Assembly: GCA_903858165.1 (NCBI GenBank)
Contig: CAIOHZ010000110.1
Span: 1-35,052, forward strand
DNA length: 35,052 nucleotides
Direction of reading: 5' to 3'
Source: an uncultured Pseudomonadota bacterium
GTDB taxonomy: Bacteria > Pseudomonadota > Gammaproteobacteria > Steroidobacterales > Steroidobacteraceae
Positions within the stretch are counted from its first letter, which is position 1, and each line of letters begins with the position of its first letter. The notes beneath the pieces were generated by a model. The model did not search any database. It saw nothing but the letters and a program-made list of their open reading frames with translations, and had not been told where the DNA came from. Positions 16,449 to 24,233 of the stretch are shown in pieces. The translations under genes were made by a program, and so were the position numbers.

Positions 16449-17192
16449 ATGGCAAGACTGATTCTCACGCTCGAAGGCCAGGCACTGGCCGAGTACAACA
16501 TGAGCAAGGAGCGCTACACCGTTGGTCGTCTCCCGGATAATGATGTGCGCATCGATAATGCCGCCGTCAGCGGGCACCATGCTCTCATCATCAATATCCT
16601 GAACGACTCTTTCCTTGAGGACCTGAATTCCACCAATGGCACTTACGTCAACGGCAAGCTCATCAAAAAACATGCCTTGCAGCATGGCGACGTAGTCACC
16701 GTAGGGCATCACCAGCTACGTTTCGTTGATAGCCAAGTCGAAGGTGACGGCAACGACGACTTCGCAAAAACGCTGGTAATCCAAGGCAAAAATGACGCCA
16801 CCGATGACCGACTGCCTGCGCTGGCTGTGCGTCCGGCAGTCGGCTCAGGAACCGGGACAGGCGCTGGCACGGGCGGCAATACGCGACACCCGCCCACCCT
16901 ACCGGTCGCCATCAGCGTCCATCGCAAGGCGAAGGTACAAGTGCTTTCAGGCCCCTTTGCTGGTCGGGAAATGGAACTCACGAAAGTACTGACGACCTTA
17001 GGACGCCCCGGTGTTCAGGTCGCCGCCATTACCCGCCGCGCCGAGGCGCATTATCTCGTACACGTGGAAAGTGGCGCCGCCGGCAGTTTTCCACTGGTGA
17101 ATGGCAATCCCATCGGTGCACAGGCGCAACGCCTGCGCGACAATGACGTCATCACCCTCGCGGGCGTGAAGATGGCGTTTTTCGAGGGCTGA
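16449..17192 (+). CDS. Protein with two FHA domains
   Basis: 247 residues, starting 18 bases after the phosphatase. The N-terminal FHA domain (~22-95) is canonical: YTVGRLPDNDVRI, VSGHHALI and LNSTNGTYVNG, so it should bind phosphothreonine peptides. A Gly/Thr-rich linker (TGTGAGTGGN) follows. The C-terminal ~90 residues (LTTLGRPGVQVAAITRR, PLVNGNPIG, LRDNDVITLAGVKMAF) look like a second, degenerate FHA fold. As third gene of the kinase/phosphatase cassette it is the likely phospho-dependent adaptor or kinase substrate; this is inferred from position. T6SS-type threonine phosphorylation cassettes (PpkA/PppA/Fha) have the same logic, but no T6SS genes are here. Its last 41 bases overlap the end of rluF on the other strand. 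Confidence 0.88.
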   Translation: MARLILTLEGQALAEYNMSKERYTVGRLPDNDVRIDNAAVSGHHALIINILNDSFLEDLNSTNGTYVNGKLIKKHALQHGDVVTVGHHQLRFVDSQVEGDGNDDFAKTLVIQGKNDATDDRLPALAVRPAVGSGTGTGAGTGGNTRHPPTLPVAISVHRKAKVQVLSGPFAGREMELTKVLTTLGRPGVQVAAITRRAEAHYLVHVESGAAGSFPLVNGNPIGAQAQRLRDNDVITLAGVKMAFFEG

Positions 17193-17964
17193 TAACCGGC
17201 CGCGCCTGCGGCACTGGCGCGGCAGTTGCGGTGAACCGATCCGGAAGTAATCCCGCCAGTTCTACCGACGTCAAATCGCGCCAACGCCCCGCTGGGAGCG
17301 CGCCCAATTCCACATTGACCACCCGCACACGCCGCAAACGACGAACGGTATAGTCGAAGTATTCGCACATGCGTCGAATCTGGCGATTCAAACCCTGCGT
17401 CAGAATAATTCCGAACGTGTTTTTTCCTACGACCCAAGTACGACAGGGCAAGGTGACCGTATCGAGAATGGGAACGCCCTGCGAAAGCGCAGCCAGAAAC
17501 GCGGACGTCACCGGTCGGTCGACCTCGACCAGATATTCCTTTTCGTGGCCATGCTCTGCACGCAGCAAAGCGTTGACGATGTCGCCGTCATTGGTGAGCA
17601 AGATGAGCCCTTCGGAGTCCCGATCGAGCCGGCCCACCGGAAATACGCGTTCGGCATGGCCGACGAAGTCGACGATGTTACCGGCGACACGCCGGTCGGT
17701 AGTGCATTCGACGCCAATGGGTTTGTGTAGCGCCAAGTAAATCTTGCGGCGTGCCGCCTGGGCGGGCAAGCCGTCCACAGTCACCTCATCGCCCGCTACC
17801 ACGCGAGTTCCCAACGACGCCACTGCGCCGTTGACACCGATGCGGCCCGCGGCAATCCATGCATCCGCCTCCCGTCGCGAGCAAACGCCGGTTTCGGCAA
17901 GCCACTTATTGAGACGGGTGCCGGGGGTAACCGTGTCCGTAGGTTCTACTGGATCTTGGCTCAT
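17152..17964 (-). CDS. rluF: 23S rRNA pseudouridine synthase, RluF type
   Basis: 270 residues. An S4 RNA-binding domain (~16-65, RLNKWLAETGVCSRREADAW) precedes a RsuA/RluB/E/F-class catalytic domain. The catalytic Asp is Asp114 in VGRLDRDSEGLILLTNDG. CTTDRRVAGNIVDFVGH and HEKEYLVEVDRPV match RluF (YjbC), which makes pseudouridine at 2604 of 23S rRNA (E. coli numbering); RluB and RluE differ there. LTQGLNRQIRRMCEYFDY is the conserved C-terminal motif. A disordered Pro/Arg tail of about 30 residues extends into the end of the FHA gene by 41 bp on the opposite strand. Upstream are two T-rich 15-bp repeats. Confidence 0.82.
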   Translation of the reverse strand: MSQDPVEPTDTVTPGTRLNKWLAETGVCSRREADAWIAAGRIGVNGAVASLGTRVVAGDEVTVDGLPAQAARRKIYLALHKPIGVECTTDRRVAGNIVDFVGHAERVFPVGRLDRDSEGLILLTNDGDIVNALLRAEHGHEKEYLVEVDRPVTSAFLAALSQGVPILDTVTLPCRTWVVGKNTFGIILTQGLNRQIRRMCEYFDYTVRRLRRVRVVNVELGALPAGRWRDLTSVELAGLLPDRFTATAAPVPQARPVISPRKTPSSRPRG

Positions 17965-17984
17965 AGCACGTCCGCTTCGCAGGT

Positions 17985-18014
17985 AAGAGATAAAAAACCA
18001 AGAGATAAAAAACG
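17985..18014. repeat. Tandem duplication of a 15-bp A/T-rich unit
   Basis: AAGAGATAAAAAACC is followed at once by AAGAGATAAAAAACG. It lies in the 79-base gap between the HD-domain gene and rluF, about 20 bases before the rluF start. On the leftward strand each copy gives a TTTTTT run, but no GC-rich stem precedes them, so they are not intrinsic terminators. Confidence 0.85.
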
Positions 18015-18043
18015 TCGCTGCAGGGTGAAGACCGAAAGCCTAT

Positions 18044-18727
18044 TCACGTGGTTCCCCCGTCTTTGCAGAGTGCTATCGGCACGCCAGCCTCATGCGCTAA
18101 CTGCTCGAGAAAGCCACGCAGATAGGCCGTGCGTCGCGCCGCTTCCGCGCGACCTACTGGGGTACGGAAGGTGGGCACCAAATGCAGCAATTTGGTGTAG
18201 AAATGATCCACCGCGGAAACTTTGTCGTCGGGTTGCCGCTGCTCGCACCAAGGGTCCGTTGGCGCGTAGAGCGGACGCTTCATCTCCGCTGCCAGCATAA
18301 GACAACGCGCCACGCCTGCTGCGCCGATGGAATCCAAACGGTCTGCGTCTTGTACAACAGCCGCATCAAGCGTTTCCGGAACGATGCCCGCAGACCAGCT
18401 ATGGGCTTCTATGGCATGGACCACGGCGGGCAACAGCGTTTCGGGATAGTCCAACTGCCGCAGCAAGGTGGCCGCGTGTGCCGCACATAATCGCGAAGCG
18501 CGTGAGCGGTCGGGCGAATCCTTGGAAACATGCACGCAGTCGTGCAGCCAGATGGCTGGCATGACCACCTCAAGGTTGGCGCCTTCCTGTCCTGCTAACC
18601 AACGGGCATTGGCCACAACACGCTCCAGATGCAGGGCATCGTGAGCCGCGTCGCCACAAGCCAGCAAGGCCAGTTCACGACAACGCGTCTCCAGCAGAGG
18701 CAGGTCGATGACCGACTGAACAGTCAT
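18044..18727 (-). CDS. HD-domain metal-dependent phosphohydrolase
   Basis: 227 residues from ATG 18727; a TTG nine bases earlier is also in frame. The HD superfamily metal ligands are visible: His in AAHDALHLERVV, His-Asp in AIWLHDCVHV, further His in VVHAIEAHSW, and Asp in VVQDADRLDSIG. The pattern resembles the YedJ-like group of small HD phosphohydrolases, whose substrates are mostly unknown (nucleotides or phosphate esters). No sensor, PAS or cyclic-nucleotide domain is attached. It starts 14 bases after the RhlE-type helicase stop, so the two are probably co-transcribed leftward, followed by rluF. A link to RNA metabolism is suggested only by these neighbours. Confidence 0.82.
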   Translation of the reverse strand: MTVQSVIDLPLLETRCRELALLACGDAAHDALHLERVVANARWLAGQEGANLEVVMPAIWLHDCVHVSKDSPDRSRASRLCAAHAATLLRQLDYPETLLPAVVHAIEAHSWSAGIVPETLDAAVVQDADRLDSIGAAGVARCLMLAAEMKRPLYAPTDPWCEQRQPDDKVSAVDHFYTKLLHLVPTFRTPVGRAEAARRTAYLRGFLEQLAHEAGVPIALCKDGGTT

Positions 18728-18741
18728 GCCTGCCAACCTCT

Positions 18742-20121
18742 TCAGCGACCGCGGCCGCCGAAGCTGCCACCGCCATGGCCACCATGACCGCGACCACCGG
18801 CGTGGCCACCACCTTGGCCACCGCGACCGCCGCCCGCGCCACGCCCAGCGCTAGCGCCACGACCGGGAGCTGCGGGCTGTGCGGCGCCACCACGGCGGTC
18901 TGCTTTTTGGCGTGCATTATCACGCGCCTGCGACTTCTGTGCCCGGATGGCAGCAATACGCTCAGCGATGGGAATTTCTAGCGCTTCGGCCGCCTTGGCC
19001 GAGTAGTCGAAGTCTGGCAGTTTCAAGCGCGGCAGAGCGCGGCCGACCGCGCGCTCGATAGCGCGAATCTCGTTTTCTTCATCGGGTGCACACAGCGTCA
19101 GTGCGCGCCCCGTAGCACCCGCACGCGCGGTTCGACCCACGCGGTGAATGTAGTCCTCGGAAACCACCGGGACATCAAAGTTGAAGACGTGGCCGAGTTC
19201 GTTGATGTCGATGCCGCGAGCCGCGATATCAGTAGCAACCAGCACGCGGAACTTGCCGTCTTTGAAACCGGCCAGGGCCGCGACACGCTGTGCCTGGGAC
19301 CGGTTGCCGTGAATACGCTCGGCAGTAATGCCCGCAGAATTCAACTGCTTGGCGAGTCTGTCAGCACGGTGTTTGGTACGCGTGAACACGATGGCATCGC
19401 GCACCTGCTCCTGCTCGATGAGCCGCTTGATGAGTTCGCCCTTCAAGTGACTAGGCACCGGGAACAGCGCCTGCTCAACGCCCGTGGCAGGCTTCGCCTG
19501 GCGCTCCACATCGATGGCGATGGGGTCCTTCAGCATCTCGCGAGTAAGTTGCGCGATAGGCGGCGGCATGGTCGCACTGAAAAACAGCGTCTGCTGCCGT
19601 GGCGGCAAGTGGCGCAACACCCGACGCAAGTCAGGCAAGAAGCCCATATCCAGCATACGGTCGGCTTCATCCAAGACCAGCACCTCGAGGTCCGGCAGTA
19701 CGCCGTAGTTTTCCTTGAAGTGGTCGAGCAAGCGGCCCGGGCAGGCAACAATGATGTCAACCTTGTCGCGGAAAGCCATCTCCTGCGGCTTGTGACCGAC
19801 ACCACCAAAGATGGGCGCTATCTTCAACGAGGTATGACGCGCGAAGTCTCGCGTTGCCTCGACGATCTGGGCGGCAAGTTCGCGAGTAGGAGTGAGCACC
19901 AGCGCGCGCGTGGCGCGGCGCGGATTGGCCAGCAGCCGGTTGAGCACCGGCAACATGAACGCCGCGGTTTTACCGCTGCCGGTCATGGCGCAAGCGAGGA
20001 GATCCTTGCCCAAGAGGGCAGGCGGTATGGCGCCGATTTGGATGGGGGTGGGATTGGCAAAGCCGAGCTCGTCGATGGCGCGCACAAGACGCGCATCGAG
20101 CCCAAGGGAATGGAACGACAA
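18742..20121 (-). CDS. rhlE: DEAD-box RNA helicase, RhlE type
   Basis: About 459 residues from TTG 20121. The frame is open back to a GTG at 20256, but family homology begins at LSFHSLGLDARLVRAIDELG, so the TTG is preferred; there is no ATG near it. Motifs run in order: Q motif GFANPTPIQ, AMTGSGKT, PTRELAAQI, VLDEADRMLDMGF, SAT, VFTRTKHRADRLA, ATDIAARGIDI and HRVGRTARAG. Motif VI has Ala where most members have Gly (GRTGRAG). The C-terminal ~50 residues are an RGG/GGH tail, expected to bind RNA without specificity. RhlE proteins remodel rRNA and mRNA in ribosome assembly and decay. The 170-base divergent gap to the amidohydrolase carries a TGCCCCG/CGGGGCA hairpin at 20180-20196. Confidence 0.87.
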   Translation of the reverse strand: MSFHSLGLDARLVRAIDELGFANPTPIQIGAIPPALLGKDLLACAMTGSGKTAAFMLPVLNRLLANPRRATRALVLTPTRELAAQIVEATRDFARHTSLKIAPIFGGVGHKPQEMAFRDKVDIIVACPGRLLDHFKENYGVLPDLEVLVLDEADRMLDMGFLPDLRRVLRHLPPRQQTLFFSATMPPPIAQLTREMLKDPIAIDVERQAKPATGVEQALFPVPSHLKGELIKRLIEQEQVRDAIVFTRTKHRADRLAKQLNSAGITAERIHGNRSQAQRVAALAGFKDGKFRVLVATDIAARGIDINELGHVFNFDVPVVSEDYIHRVGRTARAGATGRALTLCAPDEENEIRAIERAVGRALPRLKLPDFDYSAKAAEALEIPIAERIAAIRAQKSQARDNARQKADRRGGAAQPAAPGRGASAGRGAGGGRGGQGGGHAGGRGHGGHGGGSFGGRGR

Positions 20122-20291
20122 GGTAGGGGGACTCTTCAGGGTTGGGAGATGAGGGGCGTGGCGGCGATAACCAGCACGTTGCCCCGCTGCGGGGCAGCAC
20201 AGGAACGGCCACAAGGGACAGCGCTCCGGTCCGGGAAGTCTACTACACTTGAGCACTCCCCGCCCGTCTCATAGCTCCAGGAGTGGTTTTC

Positions 20292-21662
20292 ATGCGTCAT
20301 AACCGTCTTGCTCTCACCCTGGCACTGTCGCTTGCTGCGACCCTAGGAATTAGCAGCCTGGCTACCCCTACGCTGGCTGCCAATGCCACGCCGGACCGCC
20401 CTCGCCTCGAGGCCGATATGCCGCAACTACTGCAGCTCTACAAAGAGCTGCATCTCGCGCCAGAACTGTCGCGCATGGAAGAAAAAACGGCTGCGCGCCT
20501 CGCCAGCGAACTGCGTGCGCTTGGTTTCACCGTTACCGAAGGCATCGGCAAGTACTTCTCACCGGGCTACAAAGGCTATGGGCTGGTGGGTGTCATGAAA
20601 AATGGCGACGGCCCTACCGTACTGGTGCGAGCCGACATGGACGCCTTGCCGGTCGAGGAAAAGACCGGTCTGCCCTACGCCAGTACCGTCAAGGTACGAC
20701 TGCCCAGCGGACAAGAGACCGGCGTGATGCATGCCTGCGGCCACGATATCCATGTCACTTCGCTCGTGGGTACCGCACGCCAACTGGTAGCGATGAAAAA
20801 TCAGTGGCGCGGCACGCTCATTTTGCTCGGCCAACCGGCCGAGGAAACGATCGACGGCGCGATAGCCATGGTGCGTGACGGTCTTTACGACAAGGTGCCG
20901 AAGCCCGACTACGTCATCGCCCTGCACGACTGGAGCGGCATGCCAGCCGGGCGGGTCGGTGTCACGTCGGGACCGGCCATGGCCCAATCCACGCAAATCG
21001 ACATCCGCGTACGCGGTGTCGGTGGCCACGGTTCCGCGCCGCAAACCACGCGCGACCCAGTGGTCTTGGCGGCTAGCATCGTCATGCAATTGCAGACCAT
21101 CGTCAGCCGCAGCACCGCGCCGCAGGAACCCGCCGTGCTCACGGTTGGCACCATTCATGGCGGCACCAAGCGCAACATCATCCCCGAGGAAGTGAAACTC
21201 GAACTGAACATGCGCAGCTACAACGAGGACACACGCCAAACCCTCATCGCTGGCGTGCGCCGGGTGGCACGTGGTGCGGCGATAGCCATGGGCGTCCCGG
21301 AAGACCGCATGCCGGAAGTCACTGTCATCGATGCCGAGTTTGCGCCGGTAGTCATCAACGATCCGAAACTGAACCTACGAGTGGAGGCCTCGCTGCGCAA
21401 GGTGGTCGGTGCGGAGAACGTCGACCAGCTACCCGCAGTGATGGGTAGCGAGGACTTTGGTCGCCTCGGCCTGGATGGCAAGTTCCCCACCGTCATGTTC
21501 CGTGTCGGTGCCGTCAACCCAGCGGAATACGCCAAGGCCACAGCGGAAGGTACCGTCCTGCCCTCGACCCACTCGCCCCTGTTCGCGCCGGACCCAGAAC
21601 CCACGCTACGTACAGGCATCCTCGGCATGACACAAGTCGTGCTCGACCTCATGCCCCGCTGA
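20292..21662 (+). CDS. Exported M20-family amidohydrolase
   Basis: 456 residues from ATG 20292, with AGGAG eight bases upstream. A signal peptide (MRHNRLALTLALSLAATLG, then ATPTLAANA) indicates a periplasmic protein. The M20 metal-binding motifs follow: VRADMDALPVEE, MHACGHDIHV, GQPAEET and, late, AVMGSEDFG. The dimerisation-domain motif is VGGHGSAPQ. This is the IAA-amino acid hydrolase/HipO/AbgA-like group, which cleaves N-acyl amino acids or peptides; the substrate is unknown. Export of such an enzyme fits scavenging of acylated amino acids. It is divergent from rhlE. The SPFH unit begins 66 bases after its stop, probably under separate control. Confidence 0.9.
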   Translation: MRHNRLALTLALSLAATLGISSLATPTLAANATPDRPRLEADMPQLLQLYKELHLAPELSRMEEKTAARLASELRALGFTVTEGIGKYFSPGYKGYGLVGVMKNGDGPTVLVRADMDALPVEEKTGLPYASTVKVRLPSGQETGVMHACGHDIHVTSLVGTARQLVAMKNQWRGTLILLGQPAEETIDGAIAMVRDGLYDKVPKPDYVIALHDWSGMPAGRVGVTSGPAMAQSTQIDIRVRGVGGHGSAPQTTRDPVVLAASIVMQLQTIVSRSTAPQEPAVLTVGTIHGGTKRNIIPEEVKLELNMRSYNEDTRQTLIAGVRRVARGAAIAMGVPEDRMPEVTVIDAEFAPVVINDPKLNLRVEASLRKVVGAENVDQLPAVMGSEDFGRLGLDGKFPTVMFRVGAVNPAEYAKATAEGTVLPSTHSPLFAPDPEPTLRTGILGMTQVVLDLMPR

Positions 21663-21690
21663 GTCGCTTGACAGTCGCCGGAGGCGGGAG

Positions 21691-21708
21691 CAAAGTGATA
21701 TCACTTTG
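21691..21708. promoter_or_regulatory. Perfect 18-bp palindrome, candidate operator
   Basis: CAAAGTGATATCACTTTG is an uninterrupted inverted repeat centred at 21699/21700, 20 bases before the SPFH start codon and ahead of its Shine-Dalgarno. An exact 18-bp palindrome without a spacer is unlikely by chance and looks like a site for a symmetric DNA-binding dimer or tetramer. The ribbon-helix-helix gene two genes downstream is the obvious candidate binder. Confidence 0.75.
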
Positions 21709-21728
21709 ATTCCACTCTGGAGACTCTC

Positions 21729-22640
21729 ATGACCTCCCCGAATACGCCTAAAGCATCCACTCAGGAAGTTGTTTTCCGCAGTTCCAGCGGCTATTTGGCC
21801 TTGCTGGTAGGACTGAGCTTGCCGATCGGCGCCTTCGTTTGGATCGCTACCGCCAGTGCAGACCCGAGCGGCGGCACGGTGCTGGCCCTGCTGGGGCTGG
21901 TGTTGCTTGCCGTGTTCGCCTTCTCCGGCCTTTACATCCTGCAGCCGAACCAGGCAGCCTTGCTAACGTTCTTTGGTGACTACCGCGGCACCGACCGGAG
22001 CACAGGCCTGCGCTGGGCCATTCCGTTTTACGGAAAGAAGAAACTGTCGCTTCGTGCGCGCAATTTGGTCAGCGAACGCTTGAAGGTCAACGACAAGCGG
22101 GGTAACCCCATCGAGATTGCCGCCGCCATTGTTTGGCGCGTCGAAGACACCGCACGTGCCGCCTACGACGTCGAGGACTTCGAGCGTTACGTTACAGTGC
22201 AGGCCGAAGCCGCCGTTCGTCACTTGGCGGGCCAATACGCCTACGACCATTCCGCGGGTGCCGACCACGAAACCGACGAAATCACCCTGCGCAGTGCTGC
22301 TACGGAAGTGGCGGCAGTACTCACCACGGAACTCGATGAACGCTTCAGCCAAGCGGGCATCCGCGTCGAAGATTCGCGCCTGACGCACTTGGCTTACGCC
22401 CCGGAAATTGCGGGCGCCATGTTGCGCCGCCAGCAGGCCGAAGCCGTGATCGCTGCCCGGCAGAAAATCGTGCTCGGTGCGGTGTCGATGGTGGAGATGG
22501 CGTTGCAGGGTCTGTCCGATAAAAACATCGTGCATCTGGACGACGAGCGTAAGGCCGCCATGGTGAGCAACTTGCTGGTGGTGTTGTGCGCCGAGTCAGA
22601 CGTGCAGCCGGTGGTGAACGCCGGCAGCCTCTACAGCTAA
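21729..22640 (+). CDS. SPFH (band-7/stomatin-like) membrane protein
   Basis: 303 residues from ATG 21729, with GGAG seven bases upstream. Two transmembrane segments lie at ~18-40 and ~48-70, then an SPFH domain: [59 protein letters not shown] and [16 protein letters not shown] helical C-terminal region ([20 protein letters not shown]) probably drives oligomerisation. SPFH proteins form ring-like membrane scaffolds and microdomains. It is not HflK/HflC, because those features and a neighbouring hfl gene are missing. It is followed within 12 bp by a ribbon-helix-helix protein and then a two-TM peptide, forming a probable three-gene operon behind the palindrome at 21691. Confidence 0.9.
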   Translation: MTSPNTPKASTQEVVFRSSSGYLALLVGLSLPIGAFVWIATASADPSGGTVLALLGLVLLAVFAFSGLYILQPNQAALLTFFGDYRGTDRSTGLRWAIPFYGKKKLSLRARNLVSERLKVNDKRGNPIEIAAAIVWRVEDTARAAYDVEDFERYVTVQAEAAVRHLAGQYAYDHSAGADHETDEITLRSAATEVAAVLTTELDERFSQAGIRVEDSRLTHLAYAPEIAGAMLRRQQAEAVIAARQKIVLGAVSMVEMALQGLSDKNIVHLDDERKAAMVSNLLVVLCAESDVQPVVNAGSLYS

Positions 22641-22652
22641 GGGCAGTGGTGC

Positions 22653-22880
22653 ATGGCCAGCCCCGGCAAGAAAAGCTTCCTGTTGCGATTGGACCCGCAA
22701 GTCTGGACGCAACTGGAACGCCTTGCGGCGGCCGACCTGCGTTCCGTGAACGCGGAAGTGGAATACTTGCTACGTGAAGCACTGAAGCGACGGGGGTTGT
22801 CGGCAACTTCCCCAGCCGCTGCGACAACGCGCACTATGGCCCCGACAAACGGTCCAGCGAAGCGAGAAACAGATGAATAA
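22653..22880 (+). CDS. Arc-type ribbon-helix-helix DNA-binding protein
   Basis: 75 residues. The N-terminal ~45 residues fit a ribbon-helix-helix fold: a beta-strand KKSFLLRLDP that would enter the major groove, helix PQVWTQLERLAAADL, turn RSVN, and helix AEVEYLLREALKRR. The RSVNAEVEYLL element is typical of Arc-like members. The tail is short, polar and probably disordered. Such proteins bind inverted repeats as dimers of dimers and often regulate their own operon. The gene lies 12 bp after the SPFH gene and overlaps the next by 8 bp. Antitoxins share this fold, but the neighbours do not look like a toxin, so I favour a dedicated regulator of this operon. Confidence 0.82.
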   Translation: MASPGKKSFLLRLDPQVWTQLERLAAADLRSVNAEVEYLLREALKRRGLSATSPAAATTRTMAPTNGPAKRETDE

Positions 22881-23118
22881 TCCGCGCTATTGGTTCCCTG
22901 CCAAAACCTATGGCTGGGGCTGGGGCATGCCGGTAACCTGGCAAGGTTGGGTCGTGATGGTGGTCTTCATGGGCGCCATGCTGGCGGGCGGGACTTACCT
23001 GCTACCGCGCTATGGCGAGGCAGTGTTTTTCGCCTTCACCTTCGTGTGCTGCATGGCGCTGCTGGCGATTTGCCGGGCCAAGGGCGAGCCGCCTGAATGG
23101 CGTTGGGGCAAGCGATAG
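22873..23118 (+). CDS. Small two-TM membrane protein, unknown
   Basis: 81 residues, starting inside the end of the ribbon-helix-helix gene (8-bp overlap, ATGAATAA), so probably translationally coupled. The Trp/aromatic-rich N-terminus (PRYWFPAKTYGWGWGMPVTW) precedes two hydrophobic segments at ~26-44 and ~49-66 and a short charged tail (RAKGEPPEWRWGKR). The tryptophans at both membrane ends suggest interface anchoring. No known motif. It may be an accessory to the SPFH protein, inferred only from the shared operon. It ends 29 bases before the alr stop on the other strand, with no clear terminator between. Confidence 0.75.
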   Translation: MNNPRYWFPAKTYGWGWGMPVTWQGWVVMVVFMGAMLAGGTYLLPRYGEAVFFAFTFVCCMALLAICRAKGEPPEWRWGKR

Positions 23119-23147
23119 AGGCAAGCCTAGCCGTCAAAAAAGCAGCT

Positions 23148-24233
23148 TCAGCGCGGGTCTGGCGACACGCGCTGGCTAACACCGCACAGTAACTCCCAGG
23201 CAACAGTGCCGGCTGCAGTGGCCACGGTTTCCACTGGCACCCCATCGCCCCACAACACTACCGGGTCACCGGCTGCTACGGCAGCGTGGTCCGTCACATC
23301 GACGGTCAGCATGTCCATGGACACGCGCCCGACCACGCTCGCCTCACGCCCGTTGACCAGCACCGGGCAGCCAGTAGCCGTGTTTCGCGGGTAGCCATCG
23401 GCATAGCCGGCAGCGACTACCGCAAGCCGCGTGGCACGGGTTGCGCACCAAGCTGCGCCATAGCCCACCAAACCACCCACCGGCACTTGTTTGACTGCAA
23501 TGACCTGCGAGAGCAGCGTCATGGCAGGACGCAAACCCAAGGCAGCGGCACTGCGATTAGGGAACGGCGAGGCCCCATAAAGCGCCAAACCGGGCCGCAC
23601 CCAATCGCCGGTATCGCCTTGGGATTCCGCCCAGCCAAACACACCGGCCGTGTTGGCGATGCTGCGCTCGCCGGGCAAGCCAAGTACTGCGCGCGAGAAG
23701 GAGCGCAACTGGGCGCTCGTCATGGCGTCGTCAACCACGTCCGCGTTGGCCAGATGCGTCATCAGCACCGGCACACCGGCAACGGCCGTGCAAGCACGCA
23801 AGGCGGCATAGGCTGCTGGGAAGTCGCCCAGGGAAAAGCCCAGCCGATGCATTCCAGTGTCTAGCTTGAGCCACACGCGAAAGCGGTGCACGCCCTGCCA
23901 GGCTTGCAGCAAGGCCAACTGTGCCGCGGAATGCACGACAATCTCGAAGCCGTGGCGGGCTGCTGCCGCCAACTGTTCTGCGTTGAACACGCCTTCCAAC
24001 AACAGCACCGGATGCGCGAGGCCCGCCTCGCGTAACTGAATGCCTTCCTCCAAACGGGCCACCGCGAAGGCGTCGGCATCCGCCAGCGCCTTGGCCGCCA
24101 CCACACTGCCGTGCCCGTATGCGTTCGCCTTCACCACCGCCAGCACCCGTGAGTGGGGGGCTTGCCGGCGTACCACCGCGAGGTTATGGCGCAGCGCAGC
24201 GGTCTCAACCACCGCGCGGATGAGCGCCGTCAT
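23148..24233 (-). CDS. alr: Alanine racemase
   Basis: 361 residues, normal length. It is a PLP enzyme interconverting L- and D-alanine, supplying D-Ala for peptidoglycan. The PLP lysine is Lys35 in AVVKANAYGHG and the opposing catalytic tyrosine is Tyr258 in GGLVGYGAAW. Other conserved segments are LKLDTGMHRLGF, MTHLANAD, RPGLALYGASPF, VAAGYADGYPR and GRVSMDMLTVDVT. The start ATG shares its A with the dnaB TGA (1-bp overlap), so the genes are coupled. The dnaB-alr order is conserved in gammaproteobacteria. Nothing is missing. Confidence 0.96.
   Translation of the reverse strand: MTALIRAVVETAALRHNLAVVRRQAPHSRVLAVVKANAYGHGSVVAAKALADADAFAVARLEEGIQLREAGLAHPVLLLEGVFNAEQLAAAARHGFEIVVHSAAQLALLQAWQGVHRFRVWLKLDTGMHRLGFSLGDFPAAYAALRACTAVAGVPVLMTHLANADVVDDAMTSAQLRSFSRAVLGLPGERSIANTAGVFGWAESQGDTGDWVRPGLALYGASPFPNRSAAALGLRPAMTLLSQVIAVKQVPVGGLVGYGAAWCATRATRLAVVAAGYADGYPRNTATGCPVLVNGREASVVGRVSMDMLTVDVTDHAAVAAGDPVVLWGDGVPVETVATAAGTVAWELLCGVSQRVSPDPR

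Noticed and set aside
12836-17192. Type VI secretion locus suggested by kinase, PP2C and FHA genes
   Set aside because: No tss, hcp, vgrG or clpV genes are in the window; only the phosphorylation trio is present.
17991-18014. Terminator of the HD-domain gene in the T-rich repeats
   Set aside because: No GC-rich stem precedes the T-runs.
19144-20274. 376-codon rightward frame opposite the RhlE-type helicase
   Set aside because: Shadow of a helicase with all DEAD-box motifs; no independent support.
21668-21702. Sigma-70 promoter TTGACA ... TGATAT before the SPFH gene
   Set aside because: The spacing is 23 bases, too long for a standard promoter. The TTGACA may be chance.
22653-23118. Toxin-antitoxin pair (ribbon-helix-helix plus small protein)
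   Set aside because: The small protein has two membrane segments and no toxin motif, and both genes are tied to an SPFH gene upstream. A type I-like membrane toxin cannot be excluded, but nothing supports it.
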